A stretch of 64,000 nt of DNA from Gavia stellata (Eukaryota; Chordata; Aves; Gaviiformes; Gaviidae). The stretch's first letter is position 1; each line of letters starts with the position of its first letter. The translations under genes and the position numbers were made by a program. Below the pieces are notes generated by a model. That model saw only the letters and a program-made list of their open reading frames with translations. It was not told where the DNA came from and searched no databases. Below are positions 34,704-46,271 of this stretch, in pieces. Where the stretch lies: positions 322,501 to 386,500 of the forward strand of contig NC_082634.1 in the NCBI RefSeq assembly GCF_030936135.1. Reading direction: 5' to 3'.

Positions 34704-37700
34704 TCAGAAGCCCTTGATGTGGCAGTAGGCTTCCAGGCTGGCGAAGAGGATGTAGAGCAGCCAGAGGCCGAGGAAGAGGCCGGCGGTGAGGAGTTTGGGG
34801 GTGCGGGGCCCCCCCAGCTCGCCCCCGATGTGGGGCCGGCGGCGGTACATGAGGACGCTGATGCAGACGAAGGCGAAGATGGTGAAGAGGGTGACGGAGA
34901 AGGCCAAGGTGCCCGTCTGCACCTCGAAGTCCCGGCCCTGCGCCGCCCAGTAAATGGCGGCCACCGACCACGCCACGCCGAGCCCCAGGAAGACGTTGAC
35001 GGCGTTGGAGCCCGTCACGTTGCCGATGGAGGCGTCCGCGCACTGGTCCTGCAGCGCGGCCACCTTGCTGGCGAAGGTGTCTGCGGGGACGCGGGGTGGA
35101 GGGCGGGGGACAGGGGGACACGGCGGGGGACACGGGGGACGTGGGTGTGGGCGCGGGGACATGGGGACACGGCGGGGACACGGGACGTGGGGTGGGCACG
35201 GGGACATGGGGACATGGGGTGGGCACGGGGACAGGGGGACACGGCGGGGACGTGGGGACATGGGGTGGGCACGGGGACATGGGGACATGGGGTGGGCACG
35301 GGGACATGGGGACACGGCGGGGACACGGGGACGTGGGGTGGGCACGGGGACATGGGACATGGGGTGGGCACGGGGACAGGGGGACACGGCGGGGACGTGG
35401 GGACATGGGGTGGGCATGCGGGACACAGGGGAATGGGGTGGGCACGGGGACATGGGGACACGGCGGGGACACGGGGACGTGGGGTGGGCAACGGGGACAG
35501 GGGGACACGGCGGGGACGTGGGGACATGGGGTGGGCACGGGGACATGGGGACACAACGGGGACGTGGGGACATGGGGTGGGCATGGGGACACGGGGACAC
35601 AACGGGGACATGGGGACATGGGGTGGGCATGGGGACACGGGGACATGGGGTGGGCACGGGGACATGGGGACACGGCTGGGGACGTGGGGACATGGGGTGG
35701 GCACGGGGACATGGGGACATGGGGTGGGCACGGGGACAGGGGGACACGGCGGGGACGTGGGGACGTGGGGGTGGGCATGGGGACATGGGGGACATGGGGT
35801 GGGCACGGGACAGGGGGACACGGCGGGGACGTGGGGACATGGGAGTGGGCACGGGGACATGGGGACACGGCGGGGACATGGGACGTGGGGTGGGCATGGG
35901 GACATGGGGACACGGTGGGGACATGGGGACATGGGGTGGGCATGGGGACACGGGACGGCAAGGGGACATGGGGACACAATGGGGACGTGGGGACATAGGG
36001 TGGGCATGGGGACAGGGGGACACGGCGGGGACGTGGGGACATGGGGTGGGCATGGGGACATGGGGACACGTTGGGGACATGGGGACATGGGGACATGGGG
36101 TGGGCATGGGGACACGGGGACACGTTGGGGACATGGGGACATGGGGACGTGGGGTGGGCACGANNNNNNNNNNNNNNNNNNNNNNNNNNNNNNNNNNNNN
36201 NNNNNNNNNNNNNNNNNNNNNNNNNNNNNNNNNNNNNNNNNNNNNNNNNNNNNNNNNNNNNNNNNNNNNNNNNNNNNNNNNNNNNNNNNNNNNNNNNNNN
36301 NNNNNNNNNNNNNNNNNNNNNNNNNNNNNNNNNNNNNNNNNNNNNNNNNNNNNNNNNNNNNNNTGGACAGCGTCAGCCCGAGGGCCGCACGGCCACAGGG
36401 TGCCCGGTCCTGGGCGGGTGTCCCCAGGGTGGTGGCCCCGGGGTGATTGTCCCCAGGGGGATTGTCCCCAGGGTGGTGGCCCCGGGGTGATTGTCCCCAG
36501 GGGGATTGTCCCCAGGGTGGTGGCCTCGGGGTGGTGTCCCCAGGGTGGTGGCCCCAGGGTGGTGGCCCCAGGGTGATTGTCCCCAGGGTGGTGGCCTCAG
36601 GGTGGTGTCCCCAGGGTGGTGTCCCCAGGGTGGTGGCCCCAGGGTGATTGTCCCCAGGGTGCTTGTCCCCAGGGTGGTGGCCCCAGGGGGATTGTCCCCA
36701 GGGGGATTGTCCCCAGGGTGGTGGCCCCAGGGTGCTTGTCCCCAGGGGGATTGTCCCAGGGTGCCTGGTCCTGGGCTGGTGTCCCAAGGGTGCATGGTCC
36801 CAGGGTGGTGTCCCCAGGGGCGGTGTCCCCGGGGTGGTGTCCCTGGGGTACACAGCCCGAGAGTGCTTGTCCCCAGCGGGCAGGACCCCAGGGACGTGTG
36901 TCCCCAAGCGTGGGGCAACCCCTGAGCCGGCTGTCCCCGGGGCGCACGGCCACAGGCTTGCCTGTCCCCAGACCCACCTCCCCGTGGCTGAGCATCCCCG
37001 TGGGCCATCGTCCCCCGGGGCTGGCCGTCCCCAGGGCGGCGTGGCGGGGGCTGGCCGAGGGCCGGGGGGACACTGGGGGGACGGAGCGGGGGGGACCCAC
37101 CTGCGCTGACGGTGATGGCTTCCAGGAACTGCTCCCGCCAGGAGTGCGTCCCGATCACCATGGCCAGGTTGGTCTTCTTGATCAGCTTGTCCACCGTGTT
37201 CTGCGGGCAGCGGGGGGTGAGGACGCGCTGCGTCCCCTCCCCACGTCCCCCCCACCCCCCCCCCATGTCCCCCCCGGCCCCCCGTGTCCCCCCGGCCCCC
37301 GCTCGTCACCTTGAAGTCGTAGGACTCCTCGATGATGACCTCCAGCTTGCAGTTCTCCCCCAGGATGGGTTTGCCCATCTCGGCGATGCGCCGCGCCTCC
37401 TCCTCCTCCGCGGAGAGCTTCCGGTCACCGTCTGCTGCGGGGACACGGCGTGGGGACACGGCGTGGGGACACAGCGTGGGGGACACAGCGTGGGGCGTGG
37501 GGACACGGCACGGGGACATGGCGTGGGGACATGGCGTGGGGACATGGCATGGGGCATGGCATGGGCATGGGGCATGGCATGGGGACACGGTGTGGGGACA
37601 CGGCGTGGGGACATGGCGTGGGGACATGGCATGGGGCATGGCACGGGCATGGGGCATGGCATGGGGACACGGTGTGGGGACACGGCGTGGGGACACAGCG

Positions 37701-40700
37701 TGGGGCGTGGGGACACGGCACGGGGACATGGCGTGGGGACATGGCGTGGGGACATGGCATGGGGCATGGCACGGGCATGGGGGCATGGCATGGGGACACG
37801 GTGTGGGGACACGGCGTGGGGACATGGCGTGGGGCATGGCACGGGCATGGGGCATGGCATGGGGACACGGTGTGGGGACACGGCGTGGGGACATGGCGTG
37901 GGGCATGGCACGGGCATGGGGCATGGCATGGGGACACGGGTGTGGGGACACGGCGTGGGGACATGGCGTGGGGCATGGCACGGGCATGGCATGGGGACAC
38001 GGTGTGGGGACATGGCGTGGGGACATGGCGTGGGGCATGGCACGGGCATGGGGCATGGCATGGGGACATGGTGTGGGGACACGGCGTGGGGACATGGCGT
38101 GGGGCATGGCACGGGCATGGGGCATGGCATGGGGACACGGTGTGGGGACACGGCGTGGGGACATGGCATGGGGCATGGCACGGGCATGGGGCATGGCATG
38201 GGGACACGGTGTGGGGACACGGCGTGGGGACATGATGTGGGGCATGGCACAGGTATGGGGCATGGCATGGGGACACGGTGTGGGGTGTGGGGACACGGCG
38301 TGGGGACATGGCGTGGGGCATGGCACGGGCATGGGGCATGGCATGGGGACACGGTGTGGGGACACGGCGTGGGGACATGGCGTGGGGCATGGCACGGGCA
38401 TGGGGCATGGCATGGGGACACGGTGTGGGGACACGGCGTGGGGACATGGCGTGGGGCATGGCACGGGCATGGCATGGGGACACGGTGTGGGGACATGGCG
38501 TGGGGACATGGCGTGGGGCATGGCACGGGCATGGGGCATGGCATGGGGGACACGGCGTGGGGCATGGGGACACAGTGTGGGGACACGGCGTGGGGACATG
38601 GCGTGGGGCATGGCACGGGCATGGCATGGGGACACGGTGTGGGGACACGGCGTGGGGACATGACGTGGGGCATGGCATGGGTGTGGGGCATGGCATGGGG
38701 ACATGGTGTGGGGTGTGAGGACATGGCGTGGGGACACAGCGTGGGGCATGGCATGGGCATGGGGCATGGCATGGGGACACGGTGTGGGTGTGGGGGACAC
38801 GGTGTGGGGACACGGCATGGGGACACGGCACGGGGACACGACGTGGGGCATGGCACAGGTATGGGACATGGCATGGTGACACGGTGTGGGGTGTGGGGAC
38901 ACAGCATGGGGACACGGTGTGGGGACATGATGTGGGGCATGGCATGGGGACACGGTGTGGGGCATGGGGACACGGCATGGGGACATGAGCTGGGGACATG
39001 GCGTGGGGACATGGCACGGGGACACGGTGTGGGGCAGGGGGGACACGGCATGGGGACGTGACCTGGGGACAGTGTGGGGACATGACATGGGGCATGGCAC
39101 GGGCATGGGGCATGGCATGAGGTCACAGTATGTGGCACACGGCACAGGGACGTGGCACAGGACACGGGGACAGCGGGATCCGAGGAGGAGGAGAGGGGGG
39201 ATGAAGGCTCCTACCTTGGGTGAGCAGGAGGGCTGCGGAGAGGGGAGAGGAAGACGGTGAGATGGCGCCGGGGCTCAGCCCCCAGAACCCAGCGTCCGCC
39301 TGCCCCGCCCTGCCCCGCCCGGCCCCGCCCTGCCCCCACCGGCCCCGCCCGGCCCCGCCCGGCCCCGCCCGTACCCCGAGATGCCCCGTTTGAGCCAGCG
39401 CGGCTGCCCCAGCTCGATGAAGAAGTTGTCCTTCTTCTCGTACTCCTCATCGTCCACGATCTTCACCTGCAGCGTCTTCCTGGGGACGGGGGGACATGGG
39501 GGGACATGGCACCGTCACCGTCACTGGCACCGGCACCGCCACGCCCCGGGGGGGACCCACCATGCCCCGGCGGGATGAGGGGGTGCAGGAGTCGGCCACG
39601 TGGGCCACGTCCATCCCCTTTCTGCCCCATGGCACCCATGGGGCGGGGCTGGTCCCCGTGGGTGCAGGTCCCCCAGGGGCAAGGGGTGGGCGACCATGCC
39701 GGGGGCTCGTGCACCGGGCTGCCCGCCCCGGCGTCCCCCGCCCCCCCCCCGCCGCCACGTGTCCCCTCCCGTGCCGCCGCCCTCCCCGGGGTGCCGGCGT
39801 CTCACGCGGTCTCGTCGTTCCTGAACTCCAGCTCCCCGCAGGCGTCCTCGTAGTGGACGCCGCCGCCGCGGGCCGTGCCCTCCACCGTGCGGTAGGGCAG
39901 GAGGACGGTGCCGCGGGCACCCGAGCTGCGGACCACCTTCACCTCCACCGTCCCCTGGCACTCGCTGACGTGCAGCAACCGATCCTGGAAGGTGAAGATG
40001 CCGGCGTGGTCGTCGTCCAAGATGGTGACGGTGGCCACCAACGGAGCCACCAACCGCCCCTTGGGGTGCTCGGCCGAATCGGTCTCAAACATCCCCTCGG
40101 CGTCGCCCACCCGGAGGTTGAGGAGGCGGACGAAGAAGTGCTCGTCCTCCTCGAAGATGTCGTCGTCGATGATGCCGATCTTCAGCTCCTTCTGGGTCTC
40201 CCCCGGCTTGAAGATCAGCGTCCCCTCGCTGTACTCGTAGTCGGAGCCCGCCTTGGCCGAGCCGTCCTCCGTCTTGTAGTCCACGTAGAAGGTGTGGTTG
40301 GCTTCGGCGCCCTGTTGGCAAGCTACCGAGAGCGTCACCGAGCCGCAGTTCTCCAGGCAGTGGTACAGGCAAGGCTCGAAGAAGATACGGCTGCAGGTCT
40401 CCTCCTCGGCGTCCGAGGGCACCTCCAGGAGGGTGGAGGACCTCTTGGAGAACTCGGCCACGTGTTTCTTGAGGATGTTGCCGGCGCCGGTCATCATACG
40501 GGTGGCCTGGATGCGGTAGAAAGCGCGGCTCTTCTGCTGGTGGAGCAGGGCGTAGTAGTTGGCCATCTCCACCAGCTGCTCCAGCTCCTTCTCGGGGTGC
40601 TTCTGCTTGAGGTCCTTCAAGATCTGGATGACTTCCCGGCGGCTCTCATCCAGCTCCTTCTCCTCCGGCGTGGGGGCGGGCAGGGCGGGCGAGGCGGTGA

Positions 40701-41556
40701 CGCCGGCGCCTTCGGCCTCGCGGCGTTCGGGGACGGGGAAGCCACCGTCCATCTCGATGCCCTTGGGGAGCTCGCCCTCCGTGCCGATGATGATGCCGCT
40801 GCGGGGGTCGGCGCGGTAGCGCTTGTAGACGTACTTGTAGAAGAGGAGCCGCTTGTCGGCGGCCCAGGCGAAGACCACGCAGACGGGGAAGAAGATGAGG
40901 GTGAGGAGGGCTTCCCAGACCTGCACCACCCCGGGGGAGATGACGGCCAGGATCAGGTAGAGCCAGATGTAGGCGAAGATGCTCCAGGAGGCCGTGACGA
41001 AGAAGACCCTCAGGTGCTTGATCTTGCGGCTCTCGCCGCTGGGGATGACGTAGACGCAGACGGCGATGACCACGAACATGTTGAAGGCCGCGCTACCCAC
41101 GATGGTGCCGGGCCCCAGCTCGCCCGCTTGGAAGTTGTGACCGCAGACCTCGATGACGGAGAGGAGGATCTCGGGGGCCGAGGAGCCCAACGCCATCAGG
41201 GTGAGGTTGGAGACCGTCTCGTTCCAGATGCGGACGGTGCCGATGCTGGTCTCCCCGTTGGCCTTGGTGATGGTGATCTCCTTCTCCTTGGAGGTGATGA
41301 CCTCGATGGAGGCCATGAAGCGGTCGGCGATGATGGAGACGCCCAGGAACATGTACATCATGGCCACGAAGTAGACGATGGCGCGGGCCGCCTTGTCGCC
41401 GAAGGAGGGGTTGTCGGGCTGCCAGACGGGCAGCAGGACGCCGGGCTGGCAGCGGTTGGAGCCCTGGCACGTCCCGTTGGCCTCGGCCGCCGGCTCGGGG
41501 GCGCAGGGCTCGGCCAGCAGCAGCGCGGCCACCAGCGCCGCCCGCCGCGCCGCCAT
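34704..41556 (-). CDS. SLC8A2: SLC8A2 (NCX2), sodium/calcium exchanger 2
   Basis: Coding exons: 41556-39806, 39479-39375, microexon 39232-39215, 37434-37310, 37200-37101, (gap), 35080-34704. ATG at 41556 opens a signal peptide (MAARRAALVAALLLAEP) and an N-glycosylation site (NGT, residue 27). Then come TM1-5 with the alpha-1 repeat (LMALGSSAPEILLSVIEVCG), the XIP helix (RLLFYKYVYKRYR), Calx-beta domains 1 and 2 (DYKTEDGSAKAGSDYEYSEG; ILDDDHAGIF), and in the last exon alpha-2 (DTFASKVAALQDQCADASIG) to the end EAYCHIKGF. NCX2 is the brain-type plasma-membrane 3Na+/1Ca2+ exchanger. The exon(s) with TM6-7 and the GTSIP motif are missing at the 36164-36363 gap. One extra G at 39374-39377 is inferred from the phase of the microexon. 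Confidence 0.96.
35100..36900. repeat. minisatellites flanking the gap in an SLC8A2 intron
   Basis: Left of the gap (35100-36163): GGGGACATGGGGTGGGCACG and GGGGACACGGCGGGGACGTG units of 20 to 60 bp. Right of it (36364-36900): GTGGTGGCCCCAGGG and GATTGTCCCCAGGG units of 15 to 30 bp. The two families differ, so at least one single-copy stretch (the missing exon) must lie between them. Confidence 0.92.
36164..36363. other. assembly gap of 200 N inside SLC8A2
   Basis: Exactly 200 N, a placeholder. The exon(s) coding for the cytoplasmic-loop end, TM6, TM7 and the start of the alpha-2 repeat are expected here. Confidence 0.98.
37440..39130. repeat. 70-bp minisatellite in an SLC8A2 intron
   Basis: About 24 units, typically 70 bp, built from GGCATGGCATGGGGACACGG, TGTGGGGACACGGCGTGGGG and ACATGGCGTGGGGCATGGCA. 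It lies between the exon at 37310-37434 and the 18-bp microexon at 39215. Confidence 0.94.
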
Positions 41557-41699
41557 CCCGCCGGCTCCCACCTGCGGGCGAGAGCGGGCTCAGCGCCGGG
41601 CCGGGGAACCCTCGTTAGGGGCGGGGGGGGCTCGTTAGCGCCGGCTGGACGGGGAGAAGACGCGAACCCCGTTTGCCGCCCCAGCGCCGGCTCTGCACC

Positions 41700-42065
41700 A
41701 GAGCGCCTCTGGGCACGGTGGCCGTGGGGCTGGGGACCACGGCTGTGGGGCGATGCTCAGCCGTGGGGCTGGGGACCACGGCCATGGGGTGACGCTCCAC
41801 CATGGGGCTGGGATGGAGCCATGGGGCGATGCTCAGGTGTGGGGCTGGGGACCGTGGCAGTGGCGTGATGCCCAGCCGTGGGGCTGGGACACGGCAATGG
41901 GGCGATGCTCAGCCATGGGGCTGGGGACCATGGCCATGGGGTGATGCTCAACCGTGGGGCTGGGATGGAGCCGTGGGGCTGGAGACCACAGCTATGAGGT
42001 GATGCTCAGCCGTGGGGCTGGGGACCACAGCCGTGGGGCGATGCTCAGCCGTGGGGCTGGGGACC
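41700..42065. repeat. minisatellite of GCCGTGGGGCTGGGGACCAC type upstream of the SLC8A2 coding start
   Basis: About nine units of 38 to 42 bp with the core GATGCTCAGCCGTGGGGCTG. A second, shorter C-rich array (CACCAGCCCCACTGCACCAG type) lies at 42350-42570. Confidence 0.9.
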
Positions 42066-42769
42066 ACGGCAAAGCGGGCGAGGGCCGGCGGCCGCCCGCG
42101 GCACCGGGGGGTTGTGGGGTGCGTGGGCGCTCCCAGGCTCCGCCCTGGCAACCGCGTTGTTCCCATGGCAACGAGGATGGGAACGGCTATAAAAAGGGTG
42201 ACGGAGGGGGGACGGGGACCCCGAAACCGCCCGGGAAGGGCTCGGGGCTCTTCCGGCCGCCCCCTCGTGCCTCCCGCCAGCCCCACGGCACCTCCGCCCC
42301 ACAGGGAACGGCAGCCGTGGGGCTGGGGAGGTGAGGCCGGCCGGGGCAGCACCACTGCGCTGCCCCACGGCACCAGCCCATTGCCCCAGCCCCAGTGCGC
42401 TGCCCACCGCACCAGCCCCATTGCACCAGCCCCACTGCATCGCCCCGCTGCACCACTCCCGTTGCGCTGCCCCATTGCGCCAGCCCCGTTGCACCATCCT
42501 ATTGCGTCGTCCAACTGCACCAGCCCCACAGCACCAGCCCCACGGCACCAGCCCCACTGCACCTTCCCCTGCCCCACGCCCACCCCACTGGTCCCCGCGC
42601 AGCACCGCGACACCGGAGCGAGACGCAGCCCCAGGATGGGTCCCGGCCCGTTGGCGTCGCCCGCTCTGCCGGGGCCGGATCCGGCCCCACGGGGGGCAGA
42701 GCACGAGGCCGCCCCAGCCCGCGCCCTCCCGGGCAGGAGAGCCGGCGTCTCCCTTCCCAAGGCAAACGC

Positions 42770-42850
42770 CGCTGTAATTAATTTAATAGCCTCATTACCG
42801 GCGTCTGGGGGAAACAGCAATTAAACTGTCCGGGAGGTTTATTCCGTGGG
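42770..42850. promoter_or_regulatory. AT-rich island with TAATTA motifs, possible conserved non-coding element
   Basis: In an otherwise very GC-rich region this 80-bp stretch contains GTAATTAATTTAATAG, CAATTAAACTG and GGTTTATTCC. It resembles homeodomain-bound elements, but nothing here proves function. The surrounding 42850-44100 is single-copy with no convincing exon. Confidence 0.3.
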
Positions 42851-44466
42851 CAAAGCGACAACGCGACTCTCGGAGCGACGGGATCCGGGCGGATGAGAAC
42901 TATCCCGGCGAGGGCTTCGTGCCGCGGGGTCGCCGGGACCCGGTTGGCGTCCGTCCCCCGTCCCAGCCCGGATCTCCCGGGACTCCGGCTGGGCAGCACT
43001 TGCCATTCCCAAGGGATTTGCACCCGGAATGGGGATCCTCCGGCACCCCGAGCACCCCTCGTTTCATGGGGTGACCCCTCAGCCCCGTCCTGCGGCCGCC
43101 CCCCTCCCGGCAAAGCCTTTGCTGGCGCCGGGCGGCCGCGCAGGTTGGATTTGGGTTCAAAACGGCGCTTTTGGGAGCACGATGGAAAACTTCCCCGAGT
43201 ATTTGCAACCCCCCGGCGCCGCGACCCCGCCGCCGCAGCGGGAACCCCGATGGGCCGGAGACCACGGAGCCGGGGAATTAAAGCGGGATCCGGGGAGGAA
43301 AATCCCTACCCAGAATCAGGGGAGCCGCTTTGCCGTCACCGGCGAGGGGATGCAAAGATGAAGGCGTCGAGGAAGAGGAGGATGAAGAGCGCGAGGGGAA
43401 GGAAGCGCTACGGAAGCGGCTGGTTTTGGAGGGAGCAGCCTCACCGGGATGGACGGCCCCAGATTGGGGATCCCCCCCCATCCCTGGGAATCCCCCCGGT
43501 TGGGATGGAGCCGCCGCTTCCCTTCCAGAATAATCCAAGCGCATCCCCCAAAGGGGACCCCCTTTTCCGGCAGGACCCCAATTCCCGGGATATCAGGGAT
43601 GCAAAGGGACGTTGCGAAGAGCCGCTCGCATCCACCTGCTCCCAAAATTCCCATTTTCTTCCCCACGCTCCGGCCACGCTCCCGCCGAGCCCCCCGGCCC
43701 CGCTGAAGCGGGGCCGGGGGGCTCGGGCGGGAGCGCAGCCGGGGGGTGGTGGGATGCATCCGTATCCCGCCCGGCTTTTCCCAATGCATCCATCTCCGGG
43801 ATTTTTTTTTCGGCTTTAATCATCATCTTTTCTATCCCGAGCTCTCAAACATCCTCAGGATTTGGGGGGGGGGGTGGTGGTGGTGGTGGAAAAAAAAAAA
43901 AAGAAAAGCCTTTACGATACGGTAAATCCTTTTCCGAGTCGGATTCTCCGCCGGATAAATCGACCGCGGGGAGCGGAGGCGGATGGTGGAACCGGTGGTC
44001 CCAGGAAGGGGAGATCTGGGGAGATTTGGGGGAGATTTGGGGAGATTTGGGGGGTTCCCCCCCCCCCGAACACCTGTTTCTGCGGATGAGAACTCGGCGG
44101 GGATTTTTCCCGCTCGTTGGCCGGGATTAGGGAATACGAAGGGAGCAGCTCCCCCCCCATTACCAAAACCTTCATTTTTCCCCCCAAAAATGGTGGGGAA
44201 TTATCTACGGGGGGGGGGGGTGTCCCCGCGCTCCCGCAGTTCGGGGGGGTCCTGGAGGGGGGGGATGAGCCCGGGGGGGGGGGACACCCCGGCGGGGGAA
44301 TGGGGGGGGGATCCCCGCTGATGGGGGGGGGCTCTTGGGGGGTCCCGGAGCTCCCCCCCCCCCCGGGCTGGGCGGAATCCTCAGGTGGAGGGGGATGGGC
44401 AGGGGGGGGAACCCCGAGAAGGGGGTGTGGGGATGTGGGGGCCCCCCCCGGACCCCCCGCTCTTAC

Positions 44467-44900
44467 CTGGGCTGCGGCTCCGCTCCGTGCCCCCCCCGGG
44501 GCCGCCGCCAGCTCCGCTCCGCCGCCGCCGCGAGTTACTTCTCCATGGCGATGCGGGGCGGGGGGGGCGGAGGCGGAGCGCGGGGGGGGGGCGGGGGCCC
44601 GGTCCCGCTGCCACCGCCCCCTCCCCGCCCCACCGGGACCCCCCCGACCGGGGCGGGGAGGGGGGGGGGAGCCCCGCTACGGGGCAGCAGCAGTGGGGGC
44701 GCAGGGAGGGGGACCCCCGCAGACCCCCGACGCCCCCCCGGGACCGCTGAGACCCCCCCGGGATCCCCCCGGACCCCCCCCGGACCCCCCGGGATCCCCC
44801 GGGCCCCCCCCGGGGCCGCCGCCGCGTTTCAGCACCGGGGAGTGGACAGCTCCGCCGACCGCTGGACAGCGCCGCGCCCGGCGCGGGGTCCCCCCGGACC
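44467..44900 (-). promoter_or_regulatory. probable SLC8A2 non-coding first exon and CpG promoter
   Basis: On minus a strong donor CCCAG|GTAAGAGC sits at 44467/44466, preceded by CpG-rich Sp1-like sequence. The coding exon that begins at the acceptor ending at 41572 has 15 non-coding bases before its ATG, so an upstream leader exon is required; this is the best candidate. Confidence 0.5.
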
Positions 44901-45054
44901 CCCCCCGGGCCCCCCCAGTCCCGGACCCCCCCCGGGCCCCCCCGGACCGGCCCCCGAACCCCCAAACCTCGGCCCTGCCTCAGTTTCCCCTCCCGGCCGC
45001 GCAGGCGGGTCCCGCGGCTTGGGACGACGTTCCCTGCGGCGGAGAGACGGCGCC

Positions 45055-45605
45055 AAGGAGTTGGGGGGTCCCCCCCCGGCACCCACACCCGTGGGGGGGT
45101 CCCCAAGGAGTTGGGGGGTTTCGGTCACCCACACCCATGAGGGGGTCGCCTCGGTCACCCACACCCATTGGGGGGGTCCCCTTGGTCACCCACAGCCGTT
45201 GGGGGGGTCCCCAAGGAGTTGGGGGGTCCCCTCGGTCACCCACACCCATTGGGGGGGTCCCCCCAGTCACCCACAGCCGTTGGGGGGTCCCCAAGGAGTT
45301 GGGGGGTCCCCCCAGTCACCCACACCCATTGGGGGGGTCCCCCCGGTCACCCACAGCCGTTGGGGGGTCCCCAAGGAGTTGGGGGGTCCCCTCGGTCACC
45401 CACACCCATGAGGGGGGTCGCCTCGGTCACCCACACCCATTGGGGGGGGGTCCCCTTGGTCACCCACAGCCGTTGGGGGGGGTCCCCAAGGAGTTGGGGG
45501 GTCCCCTCGGTCACCCACACCCATTGGGGGGGTCCCCCCAGTCACCCACAGCCGTTGGGGGGTCCCCCAGTCATGCGAACCCACTGGGGGGGCCCCCAAG
45601 GAGCA
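45055..45605. repeat. minisatellite of GGTCACCCACACCCATTGGG type between KPTN and SLC8A2
   Basis: About fourteen units of about 30 to 45 bp: CACCCACACCCATTGGGGGG, CACCCACAGCCGTTGGGGGG and TCCCCAAGGAGTTGGGGGGT alternate in a higher-order order. Confidence 0.9.
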
Positions 45606-46164
45606 AAGGTGGGGGGGTCCTCTGGTCACACACCCCCGTCAGGCTGGAGATCCCCCCGGCCACGCCTGCCCAAGGAACAGGGGGTCCCCGAAAAGCTGGG
45701 GGGTCCCCAGCCCCACACCCCCCCTCCCCAGGAGCCCGGGACCCCCCGGGGGTGGGGGTCCCCCCCGGCCGCCGCCCCTGTCACCTGCTGGGACGAGTCA
45801 CCCCCGATTCTCCCCTCCCGGGGGGCTCTTCGGCATCGCCCGGAGCCGGATCCCGGCCTCTCCGGCGGCAGCAGCTCCGCGTCGGCACCTCCCCGCGCTC
45901 GGCCCTTCCCCGGCTCTGGCACGATTAGCGCAGGAACCAGATGCGATCGCGCCGCAGCGAGGAGGGGAGGCACCCGGCACGGGGGCTGCCGGCACGGGGG
46001 CTGCGAGCTGCCGGCACGCCGCCAGCCGCGGGCGGGGGGTCCCGGAGGCGCACGAAGGGTCTCGCCCCAAAAACGGGGCTCTCCCCCTCCACCGTCCCCA
46101 CCCCGGAGCTTTCCCGGCCCCGGCGGCATTCACCAGAGAAGCCAGGGCTGGCGCCGGGGACGTA

Positions 46165-46170
46165 TTTATT
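46165..46170 (-). terminator. KPTN polyadenylation signal (AATAAA on minus)
   Basis: TTTATT on plus, 102 bp downstream of the KPTN stop codon at 46272. Confidence 0.75.
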
Positions 46171-46271
46171 GGCGGGGGGCGCGACCGGTTGGGGTACATC
46201 CAAGTCGGCGGCGGTCTCGCCGAGGCTGGTGACCGCCGGTGGCGTCTTTGGCATCCTCCACCGCCGCTGGG

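Noticed and set aside
35015-39145. Minus-strand frame of over 1300 codons rich in CPHAMPHARAM
   Set aside because: It crosses an N gap and two minisatellites; only the embedded SLC8A2 exons are genuine.
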